A stretch of DNA of 64,000 nt from an uncultured Saprospiraceae bacterium (GCA_937941095.1 CALDYJ010000005.1:1-64000); one strand, 5' to 3'; counted from the first letter of the stretch, positions 8,255-17,494 are shown. A program made the numbers and translations. The notes: generated by a model from the letters alone, not told the origin.

Positions 8255-10564
8255 TTATAATGAGTCACTACGCTTTAACTTTACAATAACAGATTTTGAA
8301 ATGGGCGTATGACTTTTATCTGCATACTTGTTATAAGGTATTAATACATTCGCTTCTGGAAAGTAGGTAGCGATGCAAGTTTTTGGAATTTTATATTTGA
8401 CAATCATGAAAGAAGGAGCCACTCTTTTTACATCATCGTATTCGCTGATTAAATCTACAAGGTCTCTTTCCTTAAAACCTAAGTCTTGAATGTCACTTTC
8501 ATTCATCATCACAACTCTTCTACCATTTAGTATTCCCCTATATCTGTCATCCATTCCGTATATGGTCGTATTGAATTGATCATGGCTTCGGATGGTCATC
8601 ATAATAAATTCACCATCTTTTCGGCCTAAATCAGGTAGTGGATTAACAGAAAATTTTGCATTCCCATTATGTGTTGTAAATTTTCCTTCTCTGGCTCCAT
8701 TTGGTAAATAAAAACCACCTTCGTTTAAGACTCTAACATTATAATTTTCAAAACCTGGAATGGTTGCTTCAATAGCATCTCTAATATTATTATAATCTAG
8801 TCTAAAAGATTCCCAATCGATAGAAGGATTATTTAAGGTCTCTTTGGCAAGCGCGATAACGATGTCTGGTTCACTCTTGAGTTCTTGAGAAGCAGGCTCT
8901 AAACTGCCTTGTGTCGCATGTACAATTCCCATTGAATTTTCAACACTCAAAAACCCAGTTCCAGAAACACGTTTATCTAATTCTGTCCTTCCTAAGCATG
9001 GAAGGATTATGGCTTCTTTACCAGTGATGACATGACTCCGGTTTAACTTAGTTGAAACCTGTACTGTCAAATCACATGTTTGTAGTGCTTTCCCTGTCAA
9101 TTCAGTATCAGGGCTTGCGGACAAAAAATTACCGCCCATTGCAAAAAATACCTTTACTTTTTTATTGTGCATGGCGTCGATAGCTTCCACGACATTGTAT
9201 CCATTTTTTAAAGGAGGTTGGAAGCCAAAATTATCTTTCAATTTATTCAAAAAATGCGGTTTCGGTTTTTCCCAAATCCCCATTGTCCGATCTCCTTGTA
9301 CATTACTATGTCCTCTAACCGGACAAGTCCCGGCACCAGGTTTTCCAATGCTCCCTTTGAGTAGTAATAAATTGACTATTTCTTTGATGTTGCTAACTCC
9401 ATTTTTATGCTGAGTCAATCCCATAGCCCAACAAATGATAATCTTCTTAGAAGCATGGATCATCTCTGCTAGTTCAATTACTTGAGTCGTTTCAAGTCCA
9501 CTTAGTCTACATAATTCATCAAAGTTGTATTGCTCCAAGTCTCCAATAAATTCTTCATAAAAGTCAGTATGTTCATTTATGAAGTCATGATCAAAAGTTG
9601 ATCTTGGATCATTGGTCTCTTTTTCTAAAAGTAATACCATGATAGCTTTTAGCAAGGCTACATCCCCATTTATTATTACCGGTAGATGAAGATTAGATAA
9701 TTTGGTACCTTTTCCTAAGATGTCGCCGATCTTTTGTGGATGCTTGAAAGTATCTAATCCAACTTCTTCTAATGGATTGATGTTAACTATTTTAGCCCCA
9801 CTTTTCTTAGCTTTCTGCAAAGCGCTCAACATTCGAGGATGATTTGTTCCAGGATTTTGCCCCATGACGATAATCAAATCTGAAACATAGAAATCTTCCA
9901 ACCTAACTGAACCTTTTCCAATGCCTACAGTTTCAGATAAGCCGACGCCACTTGATTCATGACACATGTTAGAACAATCTGGTAAATTATTTGTGCCATA
10001 ATTTCTCACAAATAATTGATATAAAAATGCAGCTTCATTACTTGTTCGTCCGGAAGTATAAAATACAGCATCATTTGGATTTTCTAATGACTTAAGCTTA
10101 GTGCTAATTTTCTTAATCGCTTCCTTCCAAGAGATGCTTTCGTAATGACTAGCACCTGCTTTCAAAATTAATGGTTCAGTCAACCTACCACTTTTTCCTA
10201 ACTCATAGTCAGACCAATTAGATAACTCTTTAATGCTGTGCTTTTTAAAAAAATCTGCACCAATTCTTTTACTTGTTGCTTCTTCACTGATGGCTTTGAC
10301 CCCATTCTCACAATATTCACCTAATCCCGAACGATCATCATCTGGATCAGGCCAAGCACAACCGGGACAATCAATCCCATTAAATTGGTTTAGCTTAAAC
10401 AAAGTCTTACTACAAGAACCTAGATTCATTTCTTTTCTCAAGTGATGAAAAGATGAACTCAAAGCAGGTAATCCGCCGGCATATTTTTTTGGAACCACTA
10501 AAGTTGGCTTTACCTTTTCGATAGGTCCTATTATATTAATTTCGTTTTTATTATCCATTTTCAA
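8255..10564 (-). CDS. FdhF/YdeP-family molybdopterin oxidoreductase alpha subunit
   Basis: At 769 residues it has the length of the YdeP/FdhF family of molybdopterin-guanine-dinucleotide enzymes. Signatures are DCPGCAWPDPDD near the N-terminus (C66, C69), NMCHESSGVGLSETVGIG (C201 is the likely metal-site region), and the C-terminal MopB-binding domain around HDQFNTTIYGMDDRYRG. There is no signal peptide or twin-arginine motif, so it is cytoplasmic. Known of the family: often annotated as formate dehydrogenase-like, but the true substrate is usually unknown, and E. coli YdeP is linked to acid resistance. An fdhD gene follows 1.1 kb upstream on the same strand, fitting a need for cofactor sulfuration. 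A second possible start (MDN) lies 6 nt inside. No separate electron-transfer subunit is encoded nearby. Confidence 0.88.
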   Translation of the reverse strand: MKMDNKNEINIIGPIEKVKPTLVVPKKYAGGLPALSSSFHHLRKEMNLGSCSKTLFKLNQFNGIDCPGCAWPDPDDDRSGLGEYCENGVKAISEEATSKRIGADFFKKHSIKELSNWSDYELGKSGRLTEPLILKAGASHYESISWKEAIKKISTKLKSLENPNDAVFYTSGRTSNEAAFLYQLFVRNYGTNNLPDCSNMCHESSGVGLSETVGIGKGSVRLEDFYVSDLIIVMGQNPGTNHPRMLSALQKAKKSGAKIVNINPLEEVGLDTFKHPQKIGDILGKGTKLSNLHLPVIINGDVALLKAIMVLLLEKETNDPRSTFDHDFINEHTDFYEEFIGDLEQYNFDELCRLSGLETTQVIELAEMIHASKKIIICWAMGLTQHKNGVSNIKEIVNLLLLKGSIGKPGAGTCPVRGHSNVQGDRTMGIWEKPKPHFLNKLKDNFGFQPPLKNGYNVVEAIDAMHNKKVKVFFAMGGNFLSASPDTELTGKALQTCDLTVQVSTKLNRSHVITGKEAIILPCLGRTELDKRVSGTGFLSVENSMGIVHATQGSLEPASQELKSEPDIVIALAKETLNNPSIDWESFRLDYNNIRDAIEATIPGFENYNVRVLNEGGFYLPNGAREGKFTTHNGNAKFSVNPLPDLGRKDGEFIMMTIRSHDQFNTTIYGMDDRYRGILNGRRVVMMNESDIQDLGFKERDLVDLISEYDDVKRVAPSFMIVKYKIPKTCIATYFPEANVLIPYNKYADKSHTPISKSVIVKLKRSDSL

Positions 10565-10593
10565 TCTTAACTCAAATAATAATATTTTTCAAC

Positions 10594-10664
10594 CATGTCC
10601 GCCGAAGCTTTAGCGAAAGAGGACGATCAACATGTCCACCGAAGCTTTAACGAAGGAGGAACAA
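10594..10664 (+). repeat. Tandem pair of a short dispersed repeat
   Basis: Two imperfect copies (CATGTCCGCCGAAGCTTTAG... at 10594-10630 and CATGTCCACCGAAGCTTTAA... at 10631-10664) lie head to tail between the oxidoreductase and the esterase gene. A third, diverged copy is at 17469-17494. Each unit can fold because its ends are roughly complementary (GTCC...GGAC in copy 1). They are non-coding and probably belong to a genome-wide short repeat family. Confidence 0.6.
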
Positions 10665-10667
10665 AAA

Positions 10668-11453
10668 TTAATCACAAAGCAACCTGCCTAATTTAATTAA
10701 ACCAGTAGAACTAAAATGCACAAAATCACCTTGATGATCTATATCATCAGTATTATAAAGTTCAATATTGGGGATTTCTTCAGCAAGCTTAGTTTTAGCT
10801 TCATTTGTAAGTTCTGCATAAGGTAATTGACTATAAGCAGGAAGTAAAGTTATTTTCCACTTTACTTCATAGCCCAAATTTTTATGTAAGCTTTGAATTA
10901 AATTTTTCAAGTTTTCTTTATAATCATTAGCTAATTGAACATCATTGGCGTCAGCTTCTCCTTGGATCCAAATGATCTCTTCTACATTATATTTCAAGCA
11001 AGGATCCGATGGTCTTTCAAAACAAGAATTCAGAAAGTTAATTAACTTTTCAAAAGACTCACCATTTATCGAAGGATCCCAATCATGCTTTCTAGGAGTC
11101 GAACCTAATGCAGAGCCTCCAAAAGCCTTCTTTATTACGTTGACTTCAGAAGCGGTAGATTTTTTGCAATGCATGTAACTCGCTTCTATTCCAAATCTTC
11201 CATTTACTAGTGGATCAAATGGTACAAATTCATCACTTGCATGTGCACACCAGTTTGAGCCATTGTAATCTTTAAGTTCCGCAGGAAGATCAGATTCATA
11301 GCCTAAGCCAATGGCATTTGATTGGCCAATTAATAAAGTTACAGGAATAAACATTATTTCATCTTGACTGGCACCTATTTTGTCCCAAGTACAAGAGTAA
11401 GATAGAAAAGTGCAAATGGAAAGTAAGATGAAATATGTGTTTGTATTCTTCAA
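10668..11453 (-). CDS. SASA/SGNH-type carbohydrate esterase-like lipoprotein
   Basis: This 261-residue protein has a lipoprotein signal with the Cys at residue 21 (LSYSC), then the sialate O-acetylesterase-like (DUF303/SASA) motifs. The nucleophile block is LLIGQSNAIG with Ser45, followed by IWIQGEADAND, and a C-terminal catalytic block ends DFVHFSSTG. Family members remove acetyl groups from sugars. The lipobox places it in a periplasmic or outer-membrane position. It lies between a molybdopterin oxidoreductase gene and fdhD on the same strand, with gaps of 103 and 173 nt, and has no obvious functional link to them. A CAAAATTA at 11570-11577 reads TAATTTTG on the minus strand and could be a -7 promoter element with a leader of about 110 nt. 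Confidence 0.8.
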   Translation of the reverse strand: MKNTNTYFILLSICTFLSYSCTWDKIGASQDEIMFIPVTLLIGQSNAIGLGYESDLPAELKDYNGSNWCAHASDEFVPFDPLVNGRFGIEASYMHCKKSTASEVNVIKKAFGGSALGSTPRKHDWDPSINGESFEKLINFLNSCFERPSDPCLKYNVEEIIWIQGEADANDVQLANDYKENLKNLIQSLHKNLGYEVKWKITLLPAYSQLPYAELTNEAKTKLAEEIPNIELYNTDDIDHQGDFVHFSSTGLIKLGRLLCD

Positions 11454-11626
11454 TGCCTATATGGTTTAATCAACCTTTTTATTAAAACAAAAGATAAACA
11501 TTATCTCTTTAAATCAATAATAGACTTTGGCTCTATGTTGTATTATTTGAGACTTAGCTATCTATTCACCAAAATTACTAAGAGTAGATTCATTGCTTTT
11601 TGACCTTTGGCCATTCTTGTAATTAA

Positions 11627-12445
11627 TCATGTTTGTATCCTTGATGGATGGCTGTATACATTGAAGGATTGATCTTTTACAAATCCAATTAAAGTCAAAC
11701 CATAGGTTTCAGCATAAGCTACTGCCATGGAAGAAGGAGCACCTACAGATAACATAATTTGAATACCCGCAACAATCGCCTTTTGAATTAATTCAAAGCC
11801 AGCTCTTCCACTGACGACTAAGATGCATTCCTCAAGAACTAAATTATCTTGGCAAATTGCCCACCCAATTAATTTATCTAAGGAATTATGCCTTCCAATG
11901 TCTTCTGACATTCTTATAAAGGTTCCATCTTTTGAAAATAAACCACTTGCATGAATTCCTCCCGTTTTTTGGAAAAGGGATTGTTCTTTTTTTAATAATC
12001 CAGGTAAATTAAAAACGAGTTCATTATTGATGACCAATTTAGCTGAGAAATTCTTTTTAAGAGGAAAATAGATGGCCTCTAGACTTTCTTTTCCACACAT
12101 TCCACAAGCGCCTGTTGATAAGTCGTTTCTTTTTAAGGATTTTAAATCTGTTTGAAGACCATCTTTCAGATAAACAACAACAATATCATCAGCTTTAACT
12201 TTAACACTTATTACATCATCACGATTCGAGATGATTCCTTCTGAATATAAGTAGCCCAAACTTAGATATTTGTCTTCACCTGGCGTTCTCATGGTGATGA
12301 CTAAATTATTTTCTTGCTGACCTCTTGGACTAGGGTAGGAGAGCATGATCTGCAGAGGAAGCTCTACAGCAACTTCATCAGACATCGAAGCAGATTTGTT
12401 GATGTAAACTTTTTTAATCTTAAGACTTTTAAATCCTTGAGGCAT
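11627..12445 (-). CDS. fdhD: FdhD, sulfurtransferase for molybdenum-cofactor enzymes
   Basis: FdhD transfers sulfur from a cysteine desulfurase to the molybdopterin cofactor before its insertion into formate-dehydrogenase-type enzymes. The active-site CGMCGK motif (C114, C117) is present. So are the conserved MSEDIGRHNSLDKLIG, VVSGRAGFELIQKA and SVGAPSSMAVAYAE blocks. I place the start at the ATG at 12445 (272 residues). The reading frame continues upstream to a TTG at 12511, but that codon sits inside the stem of a terminator and the extra residues are unlike the family. The likely client is the YdeP/FdhF-type enzyme encoded downstream on the same strand. Confidence 0.93.
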   Translation of the reverse strand: MPQGFKSLKIKKVYINKSASMSDEVAVELPLQIMLSYPSPRGQQENNLVITMRTPGEDKYLSLGYLYSEGIISNRDDVISVKVKADDIVVVYLKDGLQTDLKSLKRNDLSTGACGMCGKESLEAIYFPLKKNFSAKLVINNELVFNLPGLLKKEQSLFQKTGGIHASGLFSKDGTFIRMSEDIGRHNSLDKLIGWAICQDNLVLEECILVVSGRAGFELIQKAIVAGIQIMLSVGAPSSMAVAYAETYGLTLIGFVKDQSFNVYSHPSRIQT

Positions 12446-12483
12446 GTATAAATTTATGAAGATTAATTCAATATGACGAACCC

Positions 12484-12516
12484 AAAAAAAATGATCCTTG
12501 TCAAGCGACAAGGATC
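12484..12516 (-). terminator. Rho-independent terminator for the OmpA/coiled-coil transcript
   Basis: Read on the minus strand, GATCCTTGTC pairs with GACAAGGATC (12493-12516, loop GCTT), followed by ATTTTTTT. It lies about 50 nt after the stop of the coiled-coil gene and just upstream of fdhD. Confidence 0.88.
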
Positions 12517-12566
12517 AAATCGGACTCAGTCCTATTTTAGAGGATAAATAATGTTCTAATCTAAAA

Positions 12567-14093
12567 CTATCTCCCTCCGTCTAACTCATCTTGCCATTTC
12601 TTAAGAGCATCCCAATCGCCAGCATCACACATTCCCGCTTGCTTTGGCCATGTTCCTGGATCATGCATTCTGTATCTTGGTCCAGCATCATCTAAGATTC
12701 TTTTCAATCTGTCCACTTCAGCACCAGCTAATGCAGCCCAAGTTTTTAATCCATCGGCTTTTAGTAATCCTTCAATTTTTGGTCCTATACCTTCAATCTT
12801 TTTTAAATCGTCTTCTCTGCCATCATCAACAACTGGGGCAGACACAATTGGAGCTATAGGTGCAGGTGGAGGAGTAGCTTTTTGAGCTTTCATTTTCTCC
12901 CATTCCATTTTAAGCCTTTCGTTTTCTGCAACCAATGAATTGTTTTTAGACAACCAGTTTGCTCGCTCTGTATTTAAAGTTTCCCATTTAGATTTGTATT
13001 CATCAGTAGGAGCAGGAGCATTTGCCGCAGCATTTTTTAAACGATCTATTTCAGCTTGTAATTCTGAATTACTAGCTTTAGATGTTTCCCACTTTGATTT
13101 CCACTCATCAATTGCTGATGCAGCAGGAGCAGCAGAAAGTTGAGCCCTTAGGGCGTCAAGATCTGAAGTTTTTGGAGCAGCAGCTAATTGTGATCTTAAT
13201 GATTCAGATTCTGAATTTAAAGCTTCCCACTTAGACTTCCATTCGTCTGCAGCTGAAGTATCATTTGCTTGACCTTCTAAAGCTTCTTGATGTCTTAATA
13301 AACTTTCGTACTTTATGTTCAATTCTTCTCTTTCTTTATTAGAAACCTCCATTTGAGCTTTTAAACTCGCTAGTTCCTCTGCGCTACTGCTGACTTTAGC
13401 ATCAGCTTCAGATTTTGAAGCTTCTAGTTGAGCTCTTAAAGTGCTAAGTTCAGATTCCATGCTCTTGTTACTAGCAGCATATTTTTCAGCACCTTCTTCT
13501 TGTTCTTTTCTTACAGCAATAAGATTTTCATACTTAGCTTTAAGTGTATTTCTTTCAAGATTGGCTTCTTCAAATCTATCCTTGTAAGAACTGTGAGTTT
13601 TTACAAAATCATCTTTCTCGGATCTTATGCTGGACATGTTTGCTTTTAATCTAGCTATTTCTTTTTCTTGATTCTCAAGTTGTTCTTGAAAACTAACTAT
13701 TGAGCTGTCTTTTAGTTTTAGAGAATTTTCTAAATCGTCGTACTTGTTTTTCCAAGAGTTAACTAGAGATTTTTCTCTATCAGTTTCCTTGATGGCAAGG
13801 TTGTAATTATTTTCAAATTTAGAAGAAGAAAGTTTCAGTGCAGAAATCTCACCTTTTAATCTTGAGGTGATATCCTCGTAATGCTTCTTCCCTTTTTCTA
13901 CTGACTTGTCCTTTTTTGAAACCTTTGCATAATCTTTTTGCAATTTGCTGTATTCTCCTTCTTTGGAGTTAAACAAATTTTTCCAGTAATCAATTTTAGC
14001 TAATTGCCATAGATAACCTAATAGAACTCCTAATAGTGCGGCACCTAAAAGCCAAAAAAGCCACTTGCAAAATAATGGTATGAATAACAACAT
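12567..14093 (-). CDS. Membrane-anchored coiled-coil protein with C-terminal helix-hairpin-helix domain
   Basis: This 508-residue protein has one membrane helix at about 8-30 (LFWLLGAALLGVLLGYLW). A very long coiled coil follows (about 40-400), rich in Lys, Glu, Ser and Ala, with internal near-repeats of an EWKSKWE / EYKSKWE motif. The C-terminal 80 residues begin DDLKKIEGIGPKIEGLL, a helix-hairpin-helix fold seen in flap-endonuclease-like and ribosomal-protein-fusion families. Such a domain normally binds DNA or proteins; here it would lie far from the membrane at the end of a long stalk. The gene is 25 nt downstream of a double-OmpA gene and surely co-transcribed with it, suggesting an envelope or chromosome-tethering role. 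That role is inference. Confidence 0.75.
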   Translation of the reverse strand: MLLFIPLFCKWLFWLLGAALLGVLLGYLWQLAKIDYWKNLFNSKEGEYSKLQKDYAKVSKKDKSVEKGKKHYEDITSRLKGEISALKLSSSKFENNYNLAIKETDREKSLVNSWKNKYDDLENSLKLKDSSIVSFQEQLENQEKEIARLKANMSSIRSEKDDFVKTHSSYKDRFEEANLERNTLKAKYENLIAVRKEQEEGAEKYAASNKSMESELSTLRAQLEASKSEADAKVSSSAEELASLKAQMEVSNKEREELNIKYESLLRHQEALEGQANDTSAADEWKSKWEALNSESESLRSQLAAAPKTSDLDALRAQLSAAPAASAIDEWKSKWETSKASNSELQAEIDRLKNAAANAPAPTDEYKSKWETLNTERANWLSKNNSLVAENERLKMEWEKMKAQKATPPPAPIAPIVSAPVVDDGREDDLKKIEGIGPKIEGLLKADGLKTWAALAGAEVDRLKRILDDAGPRYRMHDPGTWPKQAGMCDAGDWDALKKWQDELDGGR

Positions 14094-14118
14094 GATATAT
14101 TTACTTTTAAATGATTTA

Positions 14119-15027
14119 CTAATTAATAACTCTAATTTCTACTCTCCTGTTTTGAGCTTTCCCTTCAGGAGTATTGTTGTCAGCGATAGGTTGATCCGGT
14201 CCTAAGCTTGTTACTGAACTTATGACAGCTTCGTTTATTCCTTGTCTGACCATGTAATCTTTAATAAGATTCGCTCTTCTTTTGCCTAGTCTTACATTTG
14301 AAGATCTTCTTCCATCACTATCAGTATGACCTGTTACAGTCACTTGAGCTCCTGATTGACGATCCGTATAAAATTTCAAATCTGCAAAATATTGAACTAG
14401 CTCATCATTCATAGTAATGTTGTCACTACCAGACTCAAATCTAACATTCAATGGTTTTGCTTTTAAGCTGGTTGCTAAAGCAGCGATGTCTTCAGAACCT
14501 CCAAATCTGAATTTCACACCTTCAGGGAGTCTATCATTGCTATTGTAGCTAAGCGAATACTGTTCAAATCCATTTAAGGTTATATTATCTGAAGGAGCAC
14601 CTTGACCAACCAAGTAATCTTTAATGGAAGCTGCTCTTGCAATACCTAGATTGGCATGTGTTTTTGCAGCATCATTAAGGTAGCTTGCTTGTTCTTCCCC
14701 GGTATACCAACCGGTAAGCTGCAATTGCCTTCCTGAATTTGATTTTAAATATTCAGCGACTTTATCAAAGCTCGCTTTTGTAGGATCTGTAATGTTTGGA
14801 ACAAACCCGTTTCTTCCAAAAGTATAATGTTCGGAAGAGCCTGTCGTAAATCTAGAACCATCATTTATGGTCCAAATGTTCTTTGCAAGCTCAACTGGTG
14901 CTACTACTGGTATTTCAGCTTTTGTAACAACTTTGGTTGGATTGCAATAACCGCACGACAAAAAGTACGAACCCGCTAATAGCCAGCCCAATAAGACAAG
15001 CGCTGCAGGCCAAAAAAATTTGTGCAT
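14119..15027 (-). CDS. OmpA-family protein with two OmpA-like domains
   Basis: This 302-residue protein has an N-terminal membrane helix or uncleaved signal (about 5-24, ALVLLGWLLAGSYFLSCG). A degenerate OmpA-like domain (about 60-165) and a canonical one (about 190-302) follow. The second has the peptidoglycan-binding block VTGHTDSDGRRSSN followed by LGKRRANLIKDYMV and ends NRRVEIRVIN. The first repeats the logic as LTGWYTGEEQ...LGIARAASIKDYLV. OmpA C domains bind peptidoglycan noncovalently, so this is probably a periplasmic protein fixed to the inner membrane. It is the first gene of a two-gene operon with the coiled-coil protein. Confidence 0.85.
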   Translation of the reverse strand: MHKFFWPAALVLLGWLLAGSYFLSCGYCNPTKVVTKAEIPVVAPVELAKNIWTINDGSRFTTGSSEHYTFGRNGFVPNITDPTKASFDKVAEYLKSNSGRQLQLTGWYTGEEQASYLNDAAKTHANLGIARAASIKDYLVGQGAPSDNITLNGFEQYSLSYNSNDRLPEGVKFRFGGSEDIAALATSLKAKPLNVRFESGSDNITMNDELVQYFADLKFYTDRQSGAQVTVTGHTDSDGRRSSNVRLGKRRANLIKDYMVRQGINEAVISSVTSLGPDQPIADNNTPEGKAQNRRVEIRVIN

Positions 15028-15076
15028 AAAATTTAATTTAGTTGATCTTAATTGATATTAAATCGGGATTTTTCAA

Positions 15077-15106
15077 GGTTCTCAGGTCAAAAACCACCTA
15101 AGACCC
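15077..15106 (-). terminator. Hairpin downstream of the GH3-like gene (weak terminator)
   Basis: An 11-bp stem with one mismatch and one wobble (15077-15087 with 15096-15106) lies 25 nt after the minus-strand GH3-like gene. No strong T run follows, so termination is uncertain. Confidence 0.4.
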
Positions 15107-15130
15107 CAAATTTAATGAATCTAATCGTAA

Positions 15131-16627
15131 TTAGTAGGTATATTTTGCAAGGTCTTTCGCCAATTTTCGATCATTTGATACTCTTGGCACCTTATTTTGG
15201 CCTCCTAATTTTCCATTTGCCTTCATCATTTCTATAAATCCTCCTTTTTTGACTCTAATTATTCGCAAAGGTCTCAATACTTTTCCTTCAATTAGGTCTT
15301 GATAATAAATATTTTGCCTAACAAGACTTTTATCTAGACTATCTGCAAATTTTCTCATGTCTGATGGTTCTTTTTCAAACTCTATCAACCATTCATGATA
15401 CGGTAAACCTTCCTTTGGGTTTACTTGTGGAGCAACTGAAAACTCGGTTACTTTCGCTGCATGTCCAATAATGGCCTCCTTCATTGCTTGTTCAATTTCT
15501 TTGGCAATGACATGCTCGCCAAAAGCTGAAATGAAATGCTTGGTTCGACCAGTTACTTTTACTTTGAATGGATCTAAACTTGTGAATTCCACAGTATCTC
15601 CAATATTATAAGCCCATAGTCCAGCATTAGTGCTTAAAATGATGGCGTAATTTATTCCTTTCTGGACATCCTTCAAACTGATGCGTTTAGGATTATCATC
15701 GTAAATTTGTGCAGCATCAACAAATTCAAAAAATATTCCTGAATTTGTGTTTAATAATAAACCTGCATCATCTAATTGATCTTGGAATGCAATAAAGCCT
15801 TCAGAAGCTGGATAAGTTTCTATGCTATCCATTGTTCCTCCTATTAAGGCCTCCAAAGATGCACGATAGGGTTCAAAATTTACGCCTCCATAAACGAAGA
15901 TATTATAATTAGGAAATAAATCCTTAATGCTAGATTTTCCGCTCTTTTCAAGAAGCTTCTCGTAATACATTTGAACCCACGGAGGTATCCCACTGATGAG
16001 ACTCATGTTTTGATCCATGGTTTCAGTGACAATTTTTTCTAGTTTCTTTTCCCAATCTTCAATGCAATTTGTATGGTAAGAAGGCAATTGGTTTTTTCTG
16101 AGCCAAGAAGGTACTTGGTGGTTTACTATTCCTGAAAGTCTTCCCGTAAGAATCCCATTAGTGTCTGCCATTTCAGGACTACCTGAAAGAAAGATCATTT
16201 TCCCATCTAACCAATCCCCGTTACCAGTTTTGGCATAATAATGAAACAAGGCATTTCTTGCCGTCCCAAAATGATTTGGTATGCTTTCTTTGGTAAGCGG
16301 GATGTATTTTACACCTGATGTAGTACCAGAAGTTTTGGCAAAATATTTAGGCCTGCCTGGCCAAAGCACATTTTTTTCTCCATGCTTTATTCGTTCGACA
16401 TAAGATTTATGCCCTTCATAATCTCTAATGGGAACTGCTTCAACAAAGTCTTTATAATTGGAAATTTTATCAAAATGATGAAATTTACCAAAAGCAGTAT
16501 TTCGAGCTCTGTGCAAATGTGATTTTAAAAGACCTTCTTGATGGGAAACGGCTTGTCTAGACCACTTATCAATGCCTGAAGAGATCTTTTTAGCGATAGG
16601 TTTGATTAATGTAGACTTGAATCCCAT
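15131..16627 (-). CDS. GH3 auxin-responsive-promoter-family protein (acyl-adenylating, amide-forming type)
   Basis: At 498 residues it matches the bacterial GH3 family, which is related to plant enzymes that adenylate a carboxylic acid and join it to an amino acid. Visible blocks are the ATP-binding loop AKTSGTTSGVKYIPLT, FVYGGVNFEPY, ETYPASEGFIAFQ and the C-terminal VTGRTKHFISAFGEHV. There is no signal peptide, so it is cytoplasmic. The bacterial substrates are largely unknown. It sits 62 nt downstream of a LolA-like gene on the same strand and may be co-transcribed with it. The family assignment is firm; the reaction is inferred. Confidence 0.9.
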   Translation of the reverse strand: MGFKSTLIKPIAKKISSGIDKWSRQAVSHQEGLLKSHLHRARNTAFGKFHHFDKISNYKDFVEAVPIRDYEGHKSYVERIKHGEKNVLWPGRPKYFAKTSGTTSGVKYIPLTKESIPNHFGTARNALFHYYAKTGNGDWLDGKMIFLSGSPEMADTNGILTGRLSGIVNHQVPSWLRKNQLPSYHTNCIEDWEKKLEKIVTETMDQNMSLISGIPPWVQMYYEKLLEKSGKSSIKDLFPNYNIFVYGGVNFEPYRASLEALIGGTMDSIETYPASEGFIAFQDQLDDAGLLLNTNSGIFFEFVDAAQIYDDNPKRISLKDVQKGINYAIILSTNAGLWAYNIGDTVEFTSLDPFKVKVTGRTKHFISAFGEHVIAKEIEQAMKEAIIGHAAKVTEFSVAPQVNPKEGLPYHEWLIEFEKEPSDMRKFADSLDKSLVRQNIYYQDLIEGKVLRPLRIIRVKKGGFIEMMKANGKLGGQNKVPRVSNDRKLAKDLAKYTY

Positions 16628-16689
16628 AAGGATTACAAGGTATGAAATTGTTTAGGCTTTACTAAACTATGAATTCACTAAAGAAGCTA

Positions 16690-17382
16690 TTAATACCTTA
16701 AGTCTTCTACATATATATCTGGAAAGTCTGCTTTATTAAATTCAAAATGACTTTCGTCGAATGCCTTTGCCGCTGTTAATTGTTTTGAAAGGAAAGTATA
16801 CCGAGATCCATCTTTAGAGAAAGCTTTTATATGATCTATCTCTTGTTTTTTGCTATTGACGACAATTCTCATTTTTGAATAATCACTATCTCTATCAGTA
16901 GGTTTGCATTCTATTTCTTGAAGCAGTTTCCCACCTTCGGAATACTTGCTTGAAAGCACAAAAATGAACTCGTCCCCTTCATACATTTTAAGCATTTTGT
17001 CGGGTGTCAAGAAGCTTTCATCCTCTTCTTCTAACATGCTAGCATCATTTATTTGAACTTCATTGTTTTTCTTTAGATGGAACCAAAGAATTTCTCCATT
17101 TGAAATAATGGATTGATCTTCCATATCAAGTCGAAACTTTTCTCCTTTTTTGGACATAACTCCCTCTTGTAAAATAAGATCTTCTTCAGGGATTTCTATT
17201 TCTATGGCAAATTCGATTTCCATGGTTTCCATGGCCTCGTATTTTTCTTTCAAAGATTCTAAAATACTAATAGCGGCTGGATCGGAATCTATAGCATTTG
17301 TATATTGATTTTCTTGCTCATCTTGTGCAAAGCTTACAAAAGAAAGGAAGGAGAAGAGTAATATTAAATTTCGTACTAACAT
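16690..17382 (-). CDS. LolA-like outer-membrane lipoprotein carrier family protein
   Basis: This 230-residue protein has a signal peptide (about 1-19, cut near SFAQ) and a LolA-like half-barrel. The pattern starts with LESLKEKYEAMETMEIEF, continues with GVMSKKGEKFRLDMEDQSIISNGEILWFH, and ends with a long acidic C-terminal part. LolA carries lipoproteins across the periplasm to the outer membrane. Bacteroidota encode several LolA-like paralogues, so whether this is the main carrier is open. It is unusually acidic, with runs such as MLEEEDES. GH3-like and DoxX-like genes flank it on the same strand. Confidence 0.82.
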   Translation of the reverse strand: MLVRNLILLFSFLSFVSFAQDEQENQYTNAIDSDPAAISILESLKEKYEAMETMEIEFAIEIEIPEEDLILQEGVMSKKGEKFRLDMEDQSIISNGEILWFHLKKNNEVQINDASMLEEEDESFLTPDKMLKMYEGDEFIFVLSSKYSEGGKLLQEIECKPTDRDSDYSKMRIVVNSKKQEIDHIKAFSKDGSRYTFLSKQLTAAKAFDESHFEFNKADFPDIYVEDLRY

Positions 17383-17468
17383 GTTTAGAAGTATTGCTTA
17401 GTAAAGAAACGATTATAAGGCTAAAAAGTCTTCTTAAAGAGGGTTAATGTTGTGTTATTGTTGAAATT

Positions 17469-17494
17469 GTCTGCCGCAGCTTTAGCGAAGGAGA
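17469..17494 (+). repeat. Third copy of the short dispersed repeat
   Basis: GTCTGCCGCAGCTTTAGCGA (from 17469) followed by AGGAGA matches the core of the tandem pair at 10594-10664. It lies in the 125-nt gap between the LolA-like and DoxX-like genes. Confidence 0.55.

Noticed and set aside
12446-12511. N-terminal extension of FdhD to a TTG at 12511
   Set aside because: The TTG lies inside a terminator stem (12493-12516) and the 22 extra residues do not resemble FdhD; the ATG at 12445 is preferred.
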